NCBI GenBank assembly: GCA_958496175.1
Contig: OY292277.1
Coordinates: 9,362,001-9,426,000 of the forward strand
Direction of reading: 5' to 3'
Source: Sisyra terminalis
Lineage: Eukaryota; Arthropoda; Insecta; Neuroptera; Sisyridae
Length of the DNA stretch: 64,000 nt
In this document: positions 48,270 through 58,269 of the stretch, in pieces
Layout: each line of letters opens with the position of its first letter
How positions within the stretch are numbered: the stretch's first letter is position 1
Made by a program: the position numbers and the translations under genes
Notes under the pieces: generated by a model
Database searches by the model: none
What the model was told of the DNA's origin: nothing
The model's input: only the letters and a program-made list of their open reading frames with translations

Positions 48270-48986
48270 GGGTGGATCACCATCAGAAAAAAAAAATTCG
48301 ATTTTTTTTCTTCCATAAATGTCTCCTTATAACATTCAAGAATAACGTGTTAATAGGATTGGAATAGCTGACTAATGTATTTTCACTAATAAAAATTGAA
48401 TAAATTGATAACATAAAAAAAATATCTTAAAAAAACTTTAAATGCGTTTTTCTCGAAATCAACTTTTTAAAACTGGGAGACAAGATTTCTCAGAAACTAT
48501 CCGACGGATTGACTTGAAACTGGAGAGTATTATAGTTCAACACGTCTTCTTGGTACTGAACCTCTGAAATTGGCCAAACCTCCCCCCTCAAAGTGGGAGA
48601 GGGGGAAAGGTCCAAAAAAAAAGGTCGTTTTTTTACTTTTTTTTCAAAGTCGCGCCATTTTGTGAATTTTCAACTTTTTTCGGATTTTCGAGGTTCAGTA
48701 CCAAGAAGACGCATTACCAAAACCTACATTCTTTGGAAAATCATAATCCGACTTTCGGTTTCCGAGAAAACTTGTCTCCCGTTTGCCTCCTCATTTTTGA
48801 GGACCCTTTTTCAAAGCGCTGTAAAAGGGGGATGGGGGGGGGGACATATCGGGGCAAATAAAGAAAAAAATAGTTCAAAACTTCAACTTTTATATGCCGA
48901 AGACCGTTTTATAATATCTCTAAAAAAAAATAATGGCAGCAGTTTTAAAAAAGTCATTTTTTTTACGTTCTGACGGTGATCCACCC
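48270..48986. mobile_element. TTAA-flanked MITE with GGGTGGATCACC ends
   Basis: TTAA flanks both sides (48266-48269, 48987-48990). The ends GGGTGGATCACCATCAGAA and TTCTGACGGTGATCCACCC are inverted. A second inner inverted pair (CACGTCTTCTTGGTACTGAA and GTTCAGTACCAAGAAGACGC) makes it partly foldback. TTAA targeting fits piggyBac or Kolobok-like elements. The 126-codon frame at 48593-48973 is internal low-complexity sequence, not a transposase. Confidence 0.85.
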
Positions 48987-48990
48987 TTAA

Positions 48991-49779
48991 AATTCGTTAG
49001 CCAAATTACAGGTGGTAGCACTACATTCACAATACATAAAATTATCATAATGATGATGATAAATCCCAGTGTTATTACACTGAATTCTCAGTGAAATAAT
49101 TATTGATTTATTTCAAACAATAATCAACAAGTTGAGAGTTAGAATTCCGCGAACGTTGCCAATTCTTCATCATTCATAATCGGAATCGACGCGATCCTTC
49201 AAATGTTGCTGTTTTATTATTTTTTTTATTGTAACCGAATTTCAAAAATCCAATTTGTAAGCGTGTATAAGAAAAGATAAGAAAACAGATCATAATCAAA
49301 ACAATTTTAAAAATAGAATGTTTTTTTTTGCTTTTTTATTGTGGAAAAAAAATATTTTGGTAAAAAAAAAAACGAACAACACAAAAAGCCAAAAATGAGT
49401 AAGTGCCATAAATCAATTTGAGAAGAATTTGGAAGAAACAACATAAATGCATTGTAAATGATAATTTTAAGCCATTGCTTTATAAATCAGTCATAAGATT
49501 TTGCTTATTTCATGAAAAAATCGCAGAAAGTTTAAAGAAAAATCAAAATTTCCTATATCCCAATATCTGTTTTCAAAGGCTAAGATACATCACTAGAATA
49601 GTATTAACTATAGTTATAATTGACCCTAATTTTTTCTAATTATTTTGTATTAATTTGGATGTTTATAGATGGATAGATGGATACAGAGTTACAAGAGGGG
49701 TGGGTATTTTTTCCATAGATCTACCCTATTGGAATTTTAGCTCAACTAAACATTCTTGGTTTCAAAAGCTTTCGTAAAG
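48991..49779. other. no gene seen
   Basis: AT-rich intergenic sequence; no TE ends recognised. Confidence 0.4.
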
Positions 49780-49921
49780 CAGTTTATTCACGCTCCGACT
49801 TGCAGTCCAACTTGTGGTCCGACTTTTGAAGTTGGATCTAAAGTCGGACCAGGCGATCCAGCTAGAAGATCCAACTAGTAATCCGACTAGCAGTACTGCA
49901 AGTCGGAGTGTGAATGGCCTG
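49780..49921. mobile_element. MITE with CTCCGACTTGCAGT inverted ends
   Basis: CAGTTTATTCACGCTCCGAC with TTGCAGT at the left matches, inverted, ACTGCAAGTCGGAGTGTGAA with TGGCCTG at the right. The interior repeats GTCGGA/TCCGAC, so it folds strongly. The CAG start suggests hAT; the flanking 8-mers match poorly. Confidence 0.75.
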
Positions 49922-50109
49922 CTTAAAAAGTAAAGACTTGGATACACTCAAAGATTTGTCCTTAAGGGGTTATGCCTAGTTAAAATTTAAAAAAAAAAAG
50001 ATTTTTATGCACTTTTCGAATGCACGTATGTATACGAAAATTCTCTGAAACTTTGAAGTTGAGCCGATTAATAGTAAAACTGTATTTCAATATTTGCAAC
50101 TATAAGTAA

Positions 50110-50235
50110 ATTTTTTAAATAAGAAGAAAATTCAGGTTGTTTAAGATCTTTAATTTTTAAATATTTTATTATTTCAAAAAGCAACGTTTCGTTACGTAAT
50201 CGTAACTTCCTCAGGCTTCTTGATTTACAAAATAC
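50110..50235 (-). mobile_element. half copy of foldback family B
   Basis: AATAAGAAGAAAATTCAGGT, TTGTTTAAGATC and the hammerhead-like block match the left arm of 44495-44889. The second arm is absent. Confidence 0.8.
50174..50223 (-). ncRNA. hammerhead-like core, best-paired copy
   Basis: Minus strand: stem I of nine pairs (TCAAGAAGC with GCTTTTTGA, one G-T), CTGAGGA, extra A, a perfect stem II GTTACG/CGTAAC around ATTA, GAAA, ACGT, then T as the NUH residue (GUU). Stem I lies exactly where a hammerhead needs it, which argues against chance. Confidence 0.5.
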
Positions 50236-50261
50236 AAATTGAACAAAAGTGAACCAACTCT

Positions 50262-50768
50262 ACAAAAGTGAACCTGATTTTTCCATAAAATTCGCGTTTT
50301 TTTTTGCATTTATCTCGTAAATAACAAGAGCTACGGAAAAGTTATAAATGAAAAACTTGTAGAGAATTTGATTTCCTACAAAAAAGTTCCTGTAGACCAA
50401 ATCGCGAAGATCAATATTAAACGAGATATTAAGCCTTGAATTTTATGGAAAAGTCAGGTTCAGTGGCCCGTACTACCTCACCGGTTTGAGTTACGACTTT
50501 GTCGCAATGGGCACTTTTGTAGAGCGTTTAATTCTGAGAAAAAACCATCTTCGGTAAAAGCGATCCCATGAAATGCCGCTGAGATATAGAAATTTAAAAA
50601 TAAAAAATCAGAGTTTCCGTGTATTTTCAATGGGAAATCTTTACACGTCTTGGTCGAGGACTTAAAATTAATATTAAGGGCTCAAACTTTCAGGGAATTT
50701 TTTTTTTTGGTATTTCCAACAAAATTTCACGATGGGACCAAAAAAATTAAAAAAAAAAATCACCCTAA
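50262..50768. mobile_element. foldback element, family 2, shorter copy
   Basis: GAACCTGATTTTTCCATAAA to AAAATCACCCTAA matches 41752-42465 but lacks most of the second arm. GTTTGAGTTACGACTTTGTC and CATGAAATGCCGCTGAGATA are shared with the first copy. Confidence 0.8.
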
Positions 50769-50769
50769 T

Positions 50770-51187
50770 ATGAACCTATGTGTTACATCCTAAGATAGCA
50801 AGGATTTTTTAGTATTCAAATAAACCACAAAATCAAAACTTTTATTCATCTTTGAATTCAAATTAAGAAGTGATTGATTTAATACTGAAATTAATTTAAT
50901 ACTAAAATGTTGAAAACCTATTCTTTTAAAGAAGTTATTCCCAACCGGGGTAATATTACTAACCACCAATGTGGACTGAAACTTTATAAGGCAGTGATAA
51001 CAGCAATATTTAAGCAATGATTAAACAAATAACAGATAAAATTGAGAAGAACTTTAGTATCATCCCTTCCTTTTTTGGGAAATTGATATCATGAACTATC
51101 GTAAAGGGGCGGTAGATCATTAAATGTAGGAACCTATTGTAAAATTTCAGATCCTCAATGATAGTAAATTGATAAAATATTCAGAGG
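50770..51187. other. no gene seen
   Basis: TTTATTCATCTTTGAATT at about 50838 has a direct partner near 51464, on the other side of the family C hairpin. No coding signal. Confidence 0.4.
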
Positions 51188-51440
51188 ACTAGGATCAAAA
51201 ATAATCGGTTAAAACTTTATTACATGCGACATTTCGGCTCCTTTATTAAGCCTTCCTCAGGCGTTCGTAAAAAAATCATTTTTAACTTTGTTAATAATAA
51301 TCGTTGTCATAAATTATTTTTTGGTTTTTTGTACCATAACTGTACAGTGTCTACAAAAATGTATTATGACAACGATAATTATTAACAAAATTAAAACGAT
51401 TTTTTACGAACGCCTGAGGAAGGCTTAATAGAGGAGCCGA
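51188..51440. mobile_element. foldback family C, carries a hammerhead-like core
   Basis: The arms 51230-51318 and 51352-51437 are inverted (shared GGCTCCT, CTTCCTCAGGCGTTCGTAAA, ATAATCGTTGTCATAA with complements). The outer left arm contains AACTTTATTACATGCGACAT. Short loop. No protein and no clear target duplication. Confidence 0.75.
51226..51262 (-). ncRNA. hammerhead-like core, family C left arm
   Basis: Minus strand: CTGAGGA, extra A, stem II GGCTT/GAGCC (last pair T-G) around AATAAAG, GAAA, then TGT, C as NUH residue (GUC, the classical triplet), then GC pairing with GC before the box. The right-arm copy (51406-51437) has lost one A of GAAA. Confidence 0.4.
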
Positions 51441-51444
51441 ATGA

Positions 51445-52609
51445 ACTACGAAATTAAAATCTTTATCCATCTTTGAATTTTGATTAAGAACCTACTGAGC
51501 AATCCTAATTAAATAGAATTTTACATATTAAATTTTAACATCAATAAGATTCTTCATTTTTCTCACAAAGAATTTCCACCAAAATTTTCAACAACAAAAA
51601 AATAGCAAAGACTTTAAATTTCTGAGACTTTCAAATGAATTATCTTGGATCTAGTTGGAAATTTTCTAGGTTTTTTCTAATCTCCCTAAATTCAATTGTG
51701 AGCTGATTACCATAACTAGAAACGGAAAAAGTAAAACTTTTCTGCTTAGTACATATGAAATATCCATTTGGAAAAGCTTTCAACAAGCTGATTTATAACA
51801 GAGAAAAAAATACATTTTTATGCGTTGAGTTGCATAATATAATTTTCACAAACACAGCCGCACAAAAACGATTTTCATTTAACAATTAATATAAAGCAAA
51901 GGCTTAAAAGTTAAAACATTCTGAGACACCAGCAAACATGAAAAAAGACACAAAAAAAAAATAAAAATAAAAAAAAAATAGAAAACTGTACAAAATTTAT
52001 TAATATAAAGAAATCAGTGTGTTTTAACGATTTTGTTTTAGTGGCATTTAGAAGAATCGAAATGTATAAGTAAACACAAAACAGTGTAATAACACATTAC
52101 AATTAAAACATTTTTTCCAAAAAAAAAATCTTCATTTAAAAACCAAACATACTTATGTATTATATATTGTATTCACGTCATCATATCAAAATGCATTTTT
52201 TCACACGAACACATGCAAATATATTTTTCAACGTCGATTTTTATAAAAAATCATTTTCGTTTCTCATGTATACCATAATATAACGTGGGAGTGTTTCGTA
52301 AAAAAAAAAAAAAATAATGTACTAACTAAATAAAAAAATAAATGATTTATGATGAAAGAACCCAAAAAAAAAGCTTAACTCAAAACATCGTAATTACAAA
52401 GAAAACATATGGGCGAGCTTTCAAAGCTCGTTCAAACTTGACCTTTCCATGAGGACAAGTGGATTAATAACGTGCCATCCCAAATAAATATATAAAAAAC
52501 AACAGACGAACAAAAACAGAATGGTGAAAAGAAATTAAAGGGGGAAAAGTGTGAATTAAGTTGAGAGACAAATGTTCTTATTCGAGTTTTGCTTGATTTT
52601 ATGTTTTTT
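51445..52609. other. likely 3' flank or 3' UTR of the minus-strand gene; no other gene
   Basis: AT-rich sequence downstream of the stop codon at 52610-52612. Part is presumably 3' UTR. No poly(A) site could be fixed with confidence. Confidence 0.4.
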
Positions 52610-52857
52610 TTATTGCACAGCGGCAGCAGTTGTGGTTGGTATTTTTGAGGAACTCACCATCTCCGACGCTAAACACATGGCAATGTGTTCCACTTCGGCG
52701 TTCTGTTTCATCACACTGGTCGGTGAAATGTCGCGGTCTAAGGTTCCCGTGCTGGAGGTGACGCTCGTGTGGGTCACTTGGGTCGTGGACGTCGCGGCAC
52801 CCGACATGGACCCGGCACGCGATACGTGCCCCGTACGAACTGGGGTTGTTGGGCAGC
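52610..52857 (-). CDS. unnamed Ser/Thr-rich gene, last exon D
   Basis: After a TTTCGCAG acceptor the minus strand reads GCPTTPVRTGHVSRAGSMSG, then AATSTTQVTHTSVTSSTGT, then LDRDISPTSVMKQNAEVEH, then IAMCLASEMVSSSKIPTT and TAAAVQ before a TAA. It takes up the single G left by exon C (57480) to give Gly. Composition is clearly protein-coding and much less AT-rich than the flanks. A perfect donor, GTGAGT, lies inside (exon could end at 52658 after SEM), so splicing onward to another exon is an alternative to terminating here. No domain is recognised; it looks like the disordered tail of a larger protein. Confidence 0.65.
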
Positions 52858-52949
52858 CTGCGAAACATAAATAACGTTTATCAATGATTTGCAAAATTTA
52901 ATTCTATTTTTTTTTCTAATCAAATTTTATTGTATACTTGCAGAACCCT

Positions 52950-53670
52950 CCAGACGTTGTCCTGCCAGTCTATATTATAATGACTGTTTTTTTTTGGGAT
53001 AGTTATGGAGTTATCCTAATCGATTATCTTCAAAAGGGTAAACCGTTACAGGAACATACTACACATCATTACTTGACAAGCTAAAGGCAGAAATTGCGGA
53101 TTAACGACCACATTTACAGAAAAAGAAAACCCTATTTCACTAAGACAACGCCCCATCTCACACCTCAACAGTTACCATGGCGACAATTCATGAATTACAG
53201 TTTGAACTGCTTGACCATCCACCTTATTCACTAGATCTCAAGGTTTGTAAATTACACAGGTTGCTCCATTAGAAAAAAAATGACGTCATACGAAGAATTT
53301 TGAAATTGAATCAGTCTGAAGATATGTACGAATTTCTTCTGGATACGTCACGTAGCCACCATGAGGCCACCTGTGTATTTTATAAACCTTGACCAGATCT
53401 AGCCCCAAGCGATTTCTTTCTGTTCCCTCAACTAAAAACTCCCCTCGGAAGACAAAGATTTTTGTCAAATGAGGAGATAATCAACTTCGTGAACAATTAT
53501 TTTGCGGAGAAAAACGAGTACTATTTGGACGGGTTAAAGAGATGGGAGCATCGCTGGAAGAACTGTATAGAGTCACAAGGAGACTATGTAGAAAACTAAA
53601 AATAAATTTTAAGAAAAAAATTCTGGTATCTATGTTAGGTCGGAAACTTTTCAGATCACCCTCGTGCATT
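52950..53670 (+). pseudogene. mariner transposase relic (C-terminal half) split by a MITE
   Basis: Plus strand: WDSYGVILIDYLQKGKPLQ, then SLLDKLKAEIAD, then the HQDN box as DNAPSHTSTVTMATIHELQ, FELLDHPPYSLDL, the MITE, then DLAPSDFFLFPQLKTPLG, then the C-terminus ending GDYVEN and stop. TTAGGTCGGAAACTTTTCAG at about 53636 resembles a mariner terminal repeat. A few stops and frame shifts make it inactive, but it is the best preserved mariner here. It lies in an intron of the minus-strand gene. Confidence 0.88.
53239..53391. mobile_element. MITE with 9-bp TSD inside mariner coding sequence
   Basis: Same family as 38341-38494. The flanks are ACTAGATCT and ACCAGATCT. Removing the element and one flank joins PPYSLDL directly to APSDFF, so the insertion is younger than the mariner. 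Confidence 0.92.
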
Positions 53671-53854
53671 ATATAATGGCTGTAAATAAATAACTTGGAT
53701 TTAAAAATATGTTCTTGCAACATTAAAAATCCCTCCCTTAGCAACTTGCAGCATCTCTTGCTGTACCTTTTATACCTTATCCTCAAGAAATACATTTTTC
53801 AGCTAAGTTTTGAGAAAATTTGCTATATCTCTAAAAATCACTACACGATCCTAG

Positions 53855-54116
53855 CAAGAGCGGATTCAGGATTTTTTCTGGGGGGAGGGCACAATATCAT
53901 CTTTCATTTGCAAGAGCGTGAAAGAAATCACGAAAAAAATTGGCAATTCCAGCCAGAAATAGAGTAGAGTTTCACTAATGTTCTTTTTGTTACTGTATTA
54001 ATATATTTTCACAATTTTAATAATTTGATTTGCTTCTAAGTATGTACTGTTATGGAATCTCCACAGTTACAAAAATACCCTTGGGGGGGCACGTCCCCTC
54101 CTTAAATCCGCCCTTG
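53855..54116. mobile_element. hAT-like MITE with CAAGAGCGGATT ends
   Basis: The ends CAAGAGCGGATTCAGG and CCTTAAATCCGCCCTTG are inverted. The 8-bp flanks GATCCTAG and GATCGTAG differ at one base. G-rich blocks (GGGGGGAGGGCAC, GGGGGGGCACGTCCCC) lie just inside both ends. Confidence 0.88.
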
Positions 54117-54250
54117 GATCGTAGTAATGATTAACAGTTAATGGCTATTTTATTGATCGTTGAAAATACCACTTTTTGGGGTTGCAGGTATGTTATTGAC
54201 GCAAGAAATAGATGAAAACATTCACTGATAAAAATGTTAATATTATAATT

Positions 54251-54472
54251 GACTCGTTTATTTTGAAAGTGGCGTAAGTCCATTTCAAGAACAGTCTATA
54301 TGATGATTCTTCTTCTTGTAACTAGAACAAATTACTGATTATATTTTAGTTGTTAATAAAAACGCCAATTATTCCCTCCTCCTTAGTATCCTATGTTCCT
54401 ATGCTTAAAAATGATAACACTATAAGGATTGTTCTTGAAATGGACTTAACTCACTTTCAAAATAAACGGTCG
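54251..54472. mobile_element. MITE with ~45-bp inverted ends, copy 3
   Basis: GACTCGTTTATTTTGAAAGT at the left and CTTTCAAAATAAACGGTC at the right; same family as 24651 and 25585, with an internal deletion of about 35 bp. Confidence 0.85.
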
Positions 54473-54474
54473 CG

Positions 54475-54765
54475 TCTAATGAAGGAATTTTACCTTGATT
54501 TTATTGTTTTTCATCTAAAATAGCCATACACTTAATCTTACATCCCTAATCCTTATAGTAAGGTAATAATGGGGGGACAACCCTTAACGTAAATCTTTTT
54601 TTTTTCAGTACCTCTTAAAGATATATCTTCATGAAATTGAAACTATACAAGACTATTAACAAACTAATTGTACTATATTTTAGAAGTATATTTTTTGGGG
54701 ATGGTTTTTATATCAAGTCTTAAAATAACACCTACCCAAAAAAATATATTTTATATGTTAATTAG
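54475..54765. other. intron sequence; no gene seen
   Basis: Nothing recognised. Confidence 0.4.
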
Positions 54766-54769
54766 TTAG

Positions 54770-55005
54770 CTATCATAACCAGCGACTACAAGCTGGTTTG
54801 TGATATTAAGCATCATTTTACTAGAATTTAACGTTTTCAAAATTAGTGGCACCGAAAATGCATCAGGACAATTTAGGTACTTTAATGTACTTTTAACGAT
54901 TCGTACGGCCTTCACAAACGAACATTTTGCCAACTCCAATAGAGGAAATGCACCTCCAAACAATAATGCTACCACCTGCATGGTTAGCAGTGGGCTTTAG
55001 CAATT
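54770..55005 (-). pseudogene. Tc1-like transposase fragment
   Basis: The minus strand reads HAGGSIIVWRCISSIGVGKM, then FVCEGRTNR, a stop, and KYIKV. This is the GGGSIMVWGC...GVG block of Tc1-type transposases around the second catalytic Asp, with stops after it. Only about 70 residues remain. Confidence 0.65.
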
Positions 55006-55036
55006 GACTTTGGCTAATCTCCTAAAGATTATTAAT

Positions 55037-55439
55037 CAGGGTTGTTGAGTCGGAGTCGGAGCCGCGGAGTTGAGGTATTTAGGCCGGAGTCGGAGTCAGA
55101 GTAGGAGTCGTAAAACACAAGCGACTCCGACTAATATTTCGTTTAAATTTAATATATTTTTTTTAAATTTTTATAATGAATGTGTATTGTGCACAAATAT
55201 AAACTTGCAGGCGCAAGTTGCGCCGATATAGGGATTTTAACAAGATCCATTGAATGCATAAAGTCTACGAGAATGGGTTTGTCGGGTCACATGAAAAAAA
55301 TGGCTATATGGAAAGGTAGGAAACACCCTGATAAAATTGAGCTTTTTTTAGTCGGAGTCGAGGAGTTGGAGTCGTGCTGTTGGTAAATATAGGAATCAGA
55401 GTCGGAGCCGTGTTTTTTTCTTTCGACTCCATAGCCCTA
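55037..55439. mobile_element. hAT-like element with GGAGTC minisatellite ends
   Basis: Perfect 8-bp duplication TTATTAAT (55029-55036, 55440-55447). The ends CAGGGTTGTTGAGTCG and CGACTCCATAGCCCTA are inverted. Both sub-ends carry runs of GGAGTC or its variants. The small frame at 55180-55386 is not a transposase. Confidence 0.88.
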
Positions 55440-55449
55440 TTATTAATAA

Positions 55450-57475
55450 CTTAAATTTTCTATTAATTCTATTTTTTTTTGTTATTTATCTATAGGTGGG
55501 TTGATTTAATTTGATAAAGAAACGAAACGACTCGTTGAATTACCTCTGAATCGAAAAATATTACACCTAAATATTGATATTTTAAATTGGGTATTCAAAT
55601 TAGAATCAAAACAACTTTAAACAGTTCAGGTAATAGGTGTTTAAAACTATTCTAAATTTACACAGCTTAAACAATTCAAACGAAAAAACGCACTTAAAAT
55701 TCTTAGTTAAAACATATTTCGGTACAAATACCTACCGAAGTCTTAAGGATTGCTGATTATTTAAATTTTTAAAGTATGTATATCTTAAATTCGTTAAAAC
55801 TTCAATAATACATACTTAAAATAGTTTCCCATTTGACCAAAAGCTAATTTAAGTGTTACTTATTAGAATGCATTATTTAATTTTAAAAAAAGCACTAAAC
55901 AATTCTCTGAACTGATTAATTGGTCAAATGATTATCTATATAGAAATTACGAATCCTTTTTATATTTAGAGTTTTCAGACAAAAGTAACTAGGATACTAT
56001 ACCTTAGTTCCTTTGTTCTTTTGGCAAAAAATAACTAGTTTTTTAGATAATTTTTAAAAGGAACTTTATCTTGTAACTTAAAAAGTATCTTAGATACCGA
56101 GAGATTAGATACAGAGCTTTATTTTTTTTATTCTGTAAGATGCAATTTATACCTATTTTATAAATCTTCTATTGTTTTTTAAGTATATTGTGTTTACAGA
56201 GAATTAGACATACATACTTTCCTTTTTCCTAAATTAGGAACCATAAGAAACACATTATCAGACTACCTAATACGCTACGAAACTTAGTAGATATCTAATA
56301 TACAAAGTAACTAAAAATATATACTTTGAAGTACCTTAAAAAGTAACCTTAGATAAGTGACATAAAGTAAACTAAAATAGTTATCTTAACTTACTTTTAT
56401 TAGTTATTAATTACTCTTAAAAAAAGGAACTCCTTTTTTTAAGAGGAGTTAAATAAATACTCTAATTAAATATATAATTACTAAGATTAATTAAATACTC
56501 TAAAAAAAAGAGCTAATTTTTTAAGAGTACTTGTTGAACTATGATTAAATTTGGACATATGAAGTGAGAATTGACTACAAACCATTTCTTAGATATTTGA
56601 AACAAATATGATAGCATAAATATCAATCCTATAATTATTTCAAACAAATTTAAAGATTATTTTATTAAATTAATACTGTTTAATACTATTTTGTCGTAAG
56701 ACAAATGAATTTTTCAACAATTTCCCGTCAATCAAAGAATTAGGATTCCGATTTCCCCAATATTTCATGCTATATATAGATATCCAAAGTAGCTTCGGGT
56801 ACTTTTTAAAAAGTATTCTATATAGTACCTAGCTACTTTCCCAAAGTATCTTTGACAGCTCTGCTTATATTATTATACATAATTAATTATCTTAATAATA
56901 AAATAAATAATTTTCATTGCAGTAGTCATATTTACGTAAACCATAAAATTATTCCTTTAAAAAATCCTAAATCTGGTTTAGAAGTACTTTATTTAAACTC
57001 TGCTTTAAACTGTTTATATATATTTTCAACCGTTCTGGTATCCCTACGTTCTGAACTTTGCAACTTAAAAAAACAATATATTAAGAACATTAATCTGATA
57101 CAAAGGTACCACATAGTAAAATCCATTTACTCCCTAATATTCAACCAATATCAATAGACTTCAAAAGACCAATTATAAACTTGTCCCTTACAACTCCGTT
57201 GGCGCCGCTACGGCGAATATTTAAACAACTCCGATTAACAAATTTATAGGACAATACATTTATAATTGTTAAACTTAATTAAAACTTGTTGTTCATTAGT
57301 TCACTGGAAATTTTTCTTTCAAGTTTTTAAAAGTATACAAATTTTTTCCAATATTTTTGCATTTTAATGCTTAGATTTGCTAAAATTTCATATGAAAAAT
57401 GCTCTGGAGTAAGGGTTAAGATTATTTTGAACAAATATTTCGTTCAATTCCTCACAATCGCTTTAAAACGGCGAC
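55450..57475. other. 2 kb intron sequence; no gene seen
   Basis: Very AT-rich with many short TAGATAC/TACTTA-type repeats between 55950 and 56830. The 101-codon plus-strand frame at 56852 is low-complexity and opposite to the gene. Confidence 0.45.
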
Positions 57476-57479
57476 CTAC

Positions 57480-57664
57480 CAATATCACCACTGCTACTGC
57501 TCTCAGTAAATGAAGGAGTTCCTTCAGTCCACGTAGGCGTCGATCCTTCCACCGAATGCGGTGGCGTCCATGCTCCTCTAGTTCCACCACGTCCCGAACT
57601 CCCCGATTCAACACTTAACGACGATTTATTTTCACATCGAGATTCAAGACGAATATCTGAGATA
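57480..57664 (-). CDS. unnamed Ser/Pro-rich gene, exon C
   Basis: Acceptor GTTTTTAG before 57664, donor GTAGGT after 57480. The reading continues from exon B (AG plus T gives Ser): ISDIRLESRCENKSSLSV, ESGSSGRGGTRGAWTPPHS, VEGSTPTWTEGTPSFTE, SSSSGDI plus G. A second possible acceptor (TATCTCAG) would run into a stop, so this one is preferred. The exon ends in phase 1 and fits exon D 4.6 kb away. Rich in Ser, Gly and Thr-Pro; likely disordered, with many possible phosphorylation sites. Confidence 0.65.
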
Positions 57665-57726
57665 CTAAAAACAAAACATTTTTAAAAAAAAAACTTCCAT
57701 TAAAAAGTATAAAATCAAGCAAATAC

Positions 57727-58054
57727 CTAACAGTGTCATCCCTATAAGTGTTACATTTCGTTATTGATCCCGTAACATGTGCTGATCCGACTCGCTGTCG
57801 ACTACTTCCAGAACTTCCCGATCGACCCGAACCGCTGCCACTCGATCGAATACTACTTGCTACACTGTCATGAATGCCCGTGTTTGCCGTGATGGGGCTT
57901 ACAGCCCCCAACGTTCGGGTTTCCAATTGAAATCCTCTATTCGGCTGACGTAACACATCGTCGAAAGCGGGCGGAGGCGTTGAACATGACGGCGATGGAG
58001 CAAAGCCTGTGTACGAGGAGTAATCATATTTTTTGGGTAAAAAACTAGCTTCTA
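57727..58054 (-). CDS. unnamed Ser/Pro-rich gene, exon B
   Basis: Preceded by a pyrimidine-rich acceptor ending CTTTTTAAG. Reads EASFLPKKYDYSSYTGFA, PSPSCSTPPPAFDDVLRQ, PNRGFQLETRTLGAVSPI, TANTGIHDSVASSIRSS, GSGSGRSGSSGSSRQRV, GSAHVTGSITKCNTYRDD, TV and ends AG before GTATTT. An alternative acceptor at 58007 (CACAG) would trim 16 codons in the same phase. The acceptor phase equals that of exon A, so the two could be alternatives. No domain recognised; it could be the cytoplasmic tail of a membrane or scaffold protein. Confidence 0.6.
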
Positions 58055-58269
58055 CTTAAAAAGACAAACAAAGACAAAAATAACTTCAACAATTGGCATA
58101 GATTTATGCCCAACAACGTTTTTTTCCAAATTCAAAAAAAAACAATGCTCATGCATAAAATACAGCCCAAACGTGTGTTTTGATAAAATTCAACGAGAAA
58201 AAAAGGTCGTGATTTTGAACAAAAGCATTTTATACAAAAGCGGTAATTTTTTTTTTAATTAATTTCGAT

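Noticed and set aside
48593..48973. 126-codon plus-strand frame
   Set aside because: Lies wholly within a TTAA-flanked MITE and has no transposase motif.
52572..52874. 100-codon plus-strand frame
   Set aside because: It is the antisense of exon D of the minus-strand gene; the minus frame has matching splice phase and the better composition.
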